From Syntrophus buswellii (lineage in GTDB: Bacteria; Desulfobacterota; Syntrophia; Syntrophales; Syntrophaceae), in NCBI RefSeq assembly GCF_046097065.1, contig NZ_CP175563.1, forward strand, positions 1,302,001 to 1,366,000: a stretch of DNA of 64,000 nucleotides. The letters run 5' to 3'. Below the pieces are notes generated by a model, which was given only the letters and a program-made list of their open reading frames with translations, was not told the DNA's origin and ran no database searches. Shown here one piece after another: positions 61,777 to 64,000 of the stretch; the stretch's first letter is position 1; every line of letters starts with the position of its first letter. Made by a program: the position numbers and the translations under genes.

Positions 61777-62970
61777 ATGACGACAGAAGAACTGATTGCC
61801 CTTTCAGAAAAGACGCTTATGGGGACCTATCGGCGGTTCCCCGTGGTTTTGACCAGAGGGGAGGGAGTCCGGGTCTGGGACAGCAACGGAAAAGAATATC
61901 TTGATTTCGTGGCCGGCATTGCCGTCTGCAGCCTGGGACATTCGCACCCTGCGGTCGTCGCGGCCATCAAGCGGCAGGCAGAAACCCTCATGCATGTGTC
62001 GAACCTTTACCATATTGAGCCCCAGATCCACTTTGCCAGCCGGCTGGTGGAAAACTCCTTTGCGGACAAGGTGTTTTTCTGCAACAGCGGCGCCGAAGCC
62101 AATGAGGGTGCAATCAAACTGGCGCGCAGGTATGCCTTTGAGCATATGGCGCCGGAACGTCGTGAGCTGGTCACCATGAAGGATTCCTTCCATGGTCGAA
62201 CCCTGGCCACGATAGCCGCCACGGGCCAGAATAAATTTCAGGTCGGTTTCGGGCCGCTGCCGGAGGGGTTCAAGTACGTTCCCTTCAACGATCTGGCGGC
62301 CCTCGAGGACGCCCTGACGGAGCGGACCTGCGGCGTGCTCCTGGAGCCCATCCAGGGGGAAGGGGGAGTCCGGGTTCCCGATAAGGACTACCTGCGGCAG
62401 GTCCGGGAGCTGTGCGATGAGAAGGGTATTTTGATGATCCTCGACGAAGTGCAGGTCGGGATGGGGCGCACCGGCTATCTCTTTGCCCATGAGCATGATT
62501 CGGTGAAGCCCGATATCATGACGCTGGCCAAGGCCATGGGCAACGGTTTTCCTCTCGGGGCGGTTCTGGCGACAGAAAAGGTTGCTTCCGCCTTCGTCCC
62601 GGGCACTCACGCCTCCACGTTCGGCGGAAACCCCCTGGCCATGGCTGCGGGGCTTGCGGTACTGGATACCATGCTGCGGCAGGGTGTTCTGGAGAACTGC
62701 CGCCGGCAGGGAGCCTGTTTTCGTGAGGGCCTGAAAAAATTAAAGGGGAAATATTCCTTCGTCAAGGAAATTCGTGGACGGGGATTGATCCTTGGAATGG
62801 AGTTGACGATACAGGGGGGCGACATTGTCCGTTCCTGTATGGAAAAGGGGTTGCTGATCAACTGCACGAACGAAAACGTGCTGCGCTTCGTTCCCCCTTT
62901 GATTCTATCGGAATCCGACATCGACCGGGCGGTCGACATTCTGGACAGGGCGATGGGAGAGATGCCATGA
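61777..62970 (+). CDS. argD: Acetylornithine aminotransferase
   Basis: A 397-residue class III PLP aminotransferase. Motifs are FVAGIAVCSLGHSHPAVVAAI, VFFCNSGAEANEGAIKLARR, SFHGRTLATIAATGQ, LILDEVQVGMGRTGYLFAHEH and the PLP Lys in MTLAKAMGNGFPLGAVL. The start at 61777 is preceded by GGAAAAGAG; a frame open to 61633 lies inside argB. It may also act in lysine synthesis as a succinyldiaminopimelate aminotransferase. It overlaps argF by 4 bases. Confidence 0.94.
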   Translation: MTTEELIALSEKTLMGTYRRFPVVLTRGEGVRVWDSNGKEYLDFVAGIAVCSLGHSHPAVVAAIKRQAETLMHVSNLYHIEPQIHFASRLVENSFADKVFFCNSGAEANEGAIKLARRYAFEHMAPERRELVTMKDSFHGRTLATIAATGQNKFQVGFGPLPEGFKYVPFNDLAALEDALTERTCGVLLEPIQGEGGVRVPDKDYLRQVRELCDEKGILMILDEVQVGMGRTGYLFAHEHDSVKPDIMTLAKAMGNGFPLGAVLATEKVASAFVPGTHASTFGGNPLAMAAGLAVLDTMLRQGVLENCRRQGACFREGLKKLKGKYSFVKEIRGRGLILGMELTIQGGDIVRSCMEKGLLINCTNENVLRFVPPLILSESDIDRAVDILDRAMGEMP

Positions 62971-63875
62971 AGAAGGATCTGTTAAGCGTTTATGATCTCG
63001 GTCTTGAGGATTTCAAAGAGATTTTTGAAAAAGCCCGCCATCTCAAGTCGCTGTACAAAGAGAAGGTCGCCTACGCTCCCCTGAAGGGTAAGACGCTGGG
63101 GATGATCTTTGATAAATCGTCGACGCGGACCAGGGTGTCCTTTGAAGTCGGCATCTACCAGCTCGGCGGTCTGGCGCTGTTTCTCAGCTCGCGCGATACG
63201 CAGCTCGGCCGGGGCGAACCGGTGAGCGATACGGCCCAGGTCATGTCCCGTTATCTGGACGGAATCATGATCCGGACCTATTCCCAGCAGATGGTGGAAG
63301 ACTTTGCCGCCTTCGCCGACATTCCGGTGATCAACGGGCTGACGGATCTTCTCCATCCCTGTCAGATCCTGAGCGACCTTTTTACCCTCATGGAGAAGCA
63401 GGGAACTTTCCAGGGGAAAAAAATCGCTTACATCGGCGATGGGAACAACATCGCCAATTCCTGGATCAATGCCGCCGCGCGGCTCCCTTTTCACCTGGCG
63501 CTGGCCTGCCCGGAAGGCTATGATCCGGACGAATCCATTCTCGCCAGGGGGATCAGGGAGGCACAGGAGGGGATCGTTCTCCACCGGGATCCGGCTGAAG
63601 CGGCCAGAAACGCCGACGTACTCTATACGGACGTGTGGGCCAGCATGGGACAGGAGGAGGAGCAGGAGGAGCGCGTCAAAGCCTTTCAGTCCTATCAGAT
63701 CAGCAGCGATCTGCTGTCCCTGGCAGGGAAGGATGCCGTCGTGATGCATTGCCTTCCCGCCCATCGGGGAGAAGAAATAGCAGAGGAAGTCATTGACGGT
63801 CCCCAGTCGATTGTTATCGATCAGGCCGAAAACCGGCTGCATGTTCAGAAAGCGATCATGGAACTATTGATGTAG
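62967..63875 (+). CDS. argF: Ornithine carbamoyltransferase
   Basis: A 302-residue transferase making citrulline: carbamoyl-phosphate motif KSSTRTRVSFE, ornithine-side LHPCQILSDLFTL, ADVLYTDVWASMGQEEE and MHCLPAHRGEEI. Length is normal. Between it and argG there are 15 bases with GGAAAGGAG. Confidence 0.97.
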   Translation: MKKDLLSVYDLGLEDFKEIFEKARHLKSLYKEKVAYAPLKGKTLGMIFDKSSTRTRVSFEVGIYQLGGLALFLSSRDTQLGRGEPVSDTAQVMSRYLDGIMIRTYSQQMVEDFAAFADIPVINGLTDLLHPCQILSDLFTLMEKQGTFQGKKIAYIGDGNNIANSWINAAARLPFHLALACPEGYDPDESILARGIREAQEGIVLHRDPAEAARNADVLYTDVWASMGQEEEQEERVKAFQSYQISSDLLSLAGKDAVVMHCLPAHRGEEIAEEVIDGPQSIVIDQAENRLHVQKAIMELLM

Positions 63876-63890
63876 GAAAGGAGAAAAACA

Positions 63891-64000
63891 GTGAACACCG
63901 GGATCAGAAAAGTTGTCCTCGCCTATTCCGGCGGGTTGGATACATCCGTTATCGTTCAATGGCTGATTGAAACATATGGTTGTGAAGTCATTGCCTTTGC
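63891..64000 (+). CDS. argG: Argininosuccinate synthase (N-terminal part, runs off the window)
   Basis: The first 36 codons from a GTG start read KVVLAYSGGLDTSVIVQWL, the ATP-binding PP-loop of argininosuccinate synthase. GGAAAGGAG lies 9 bases upstream. It continues the argBDF operon, and the rest lies beyond the right edge. Confidence 0.93.
   Translation, partial: MNTGIRKVVLAYSGGLDTSVIVQWLIETYGCEVIAF

Overview
The window looks like a contiguous piece of a moderately high-GC Gram-negative anaerobe, most likely a deltaproteobacterium of the Syntrophus/Syntrophaceae type (Desulfobacterota). This is inferred from the mix of large multiheme c-type cytochromes, a sigma54-dependent two-component system, flagellar-type regulation, a CdaA-YbbR fusion and complete biosynthetic operons. 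No sequence search was possible, so the taxonomic call is an inference. There is no CRISPR array, no recognisable insertion sequence and no sign of a prophage.

Layout. 1-6.7 kb (minus strand): the 5' part of a PAS-PAS sensor protein, a bacterial dynamin-like GTPase, an amphipathic helical protein, two membrane-associated proteins (one a zinc metalloprotease) and an MTA/SAH deaminase (mtaD). 6.7-7.5 kb: a long gap holding a candidate sigma54-dependent small RNA or attenuated leader on the minus strand. 7.5-12.3 kb: an NtrB/NtrC-type sensor and regulator pair and a ModF-like double ABC ATPase. 12.4-19 kb: an unusual operon with an AspRS-GatC fusion, a GatA-like protein lacking most of the amidase catalytic residues, a divergent GatB, an aldehyde dehydrogenase and a small TM1266-like protein. 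19-21.6 kb (minus): a diadenylate cyclase-YbbR fusion overlapping corA. 21.8-37.2 kb: an aromatic amino acid supercluster, with trpL (three Trp codons) and tandem terminators, trpEGDCFBA, then a second leader peptide very rich in Tyr/Phe/Trp codons with its own terminator, then aroF, aroB, a chorismate mutase-dehydroquinase fusion, aroE, aroA, aroK, aroC and tyrA. 37-41 kb: a TPR protein and a small flagellar-looking group (sigma28-like promoter, small protein, REC-GAF-HD-GYP regulator, lytic transglycosylase). 41-45.7 kb (minus): dprA, topA, trmFO. 46-55 kb: three tRNA genes in two places, and an extracytoplasmic electron-transfer region with a 19-heme cytochrome c/b fusion, a Tat-exported flavoprotein plus 7-heme cytochrome, and an octaheme cytochrome. 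55.9-64 kb: miaB, a bifunctional-nuclease-family gene, xerC, hslV, hslU, then argB, argD, argF and the start of argG.

How the parts fit. The trp and aro operons together encode the shikimate route from DAHP to chorismate, the Trp branch and the prephenate dehydrogenase step. Each operon has its own ribosome-mediated attenuator, matched by codon content to the end products. The cytochromes and flavoprotein form a quinol-linked periplasmic electron-transfer module whose acceptor is unknown. The most unusual coding element is the aspS-gatC/gatA-like/gatB-like operon: the synthetase looks non-discriminating and is fused to a transamidase subunit, but the partner that should supply ammonia from glutamine appears catalytically dead.
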